Part shown: positions 6,171-6,268 of the stretch, in pieces | Layout: every line of letters begins with the position of its first letter | Numbering within the stretch: position 1 is the stretch's first letter | Origin: Desulfobacteraceae bacterium | GTDB taxonomy: Bacteria; Desulfobacterota; Desulfobacteria; Desulfobacterales; BuS5 | Length of the DNA stretch: 6,268 nucleotides | NCBI GenBank assembly: GCA_030642865.1 | Contig: DAOWMW010000081.1 | Coordinates: forward strand, 1-6,268 | Direction: 5' to 3' | Made by a program: the position numbers and the translations under genes | The notes under the pieces: generated by a model | The model's database searches: none | What the model was told of the DNA's origin: nothing | What the model saw: only the letters and a program-made list of their open reading frames with translations

Positions 6171-6268
6171 TTAGCCAAAGCGACCGGTTATATAATCTTC
6201 TGTGGTTTTCAAAACCGGCCTGGTAAAGACCGTGTCTGTTTTACCAACCTCAATTAATTTACCAAGAT
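6171..6268 (-). CDS. pstB: Phosphate ABC transporter ATP-binding protein PstB, C-terminal end only
   Basis: Only the last 31 codons are inside the window; the 5' part lies beyond the right edge. The tail reads [14 protein letters not shown], then [17 protein letters not shown], then TAA. The EDYITGRFG ending and the preceding GxLIExGxTDxxF segment are characteristic of PstB, the cytoplasmic ATPase that powers the PstSCAB phosphate importer. The catalytic motifs (Walker A and B, ABC signature) cannot be checked here. Its position directly upstream of phoU supports the call. Confidence 0.88.
   Translation of the reverse strand, partial: LGKLIEVGKTDTVFTRPVLKTTEDYITGRFG

Overview
The window looks like ordinary chromosome from an anaerobic, moderately AT-rich bacterium (GC roughly 40 % by eye). 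The family resemblances of the proteins, and a phosphate operon sitting beside acyl-CoA genes, suggest a Desulfobacterota/deltaproteobacterial lineage. That placement is inference: no rRNA or other lineage marker is present. All protein-coding genes lie on the minus strand, so transcription runs from the right end towards the left.

The right half (about 2887-6268) is a phosphate-sensing operon, in transcription order pstB (3' end only), phoU, phoB, phoR. PstB is the ATPase of the high-affinity phosphate ABC transporter. PhoU links transporter state to the kinase. PhoR is a membrane-bound histidine kinase and PhoB its OmpR-type response regulator. phoU and phoB overlap by an ATGA, and phoB and phoR are 3 bases apart, so these three are almost certainly translated from one message. 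The 137 bases between pstB and phoU are not plain spacer: read as minus-strand RNA they contain a GUAA-capped hairpin and nested complementary segments.

The left half (about 165-2158) is a two-gene acyl-CoA unit: an acyl-CoA dehydrogenase followed 53 bases later by an enoyl-CoA hydratase/isomerase-family protein. Together they could carry out successive steps of a beta-oxidation-like pathway. The second protein has a PaaG-like active site and lacks both classical hydratase glutamates, so it may be an isomerase or an unusual hydratase.

The non-coding parts hold the less usual signals. A 108-base near-palindrome (2-109) sits at the left edge. An exact 20-base inverted repeat (136-155 and 2356-2375) brackets the acyl-CoA gene pair. 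A 728-base gap separates that pair from phoR; it holds a candidate promoter, the right repeat copy, a purine-rich tract and what may be worn-down coding remnants. I found no CRISPR array, tRNA, rRNA, intact transposase or clearly new protein system.
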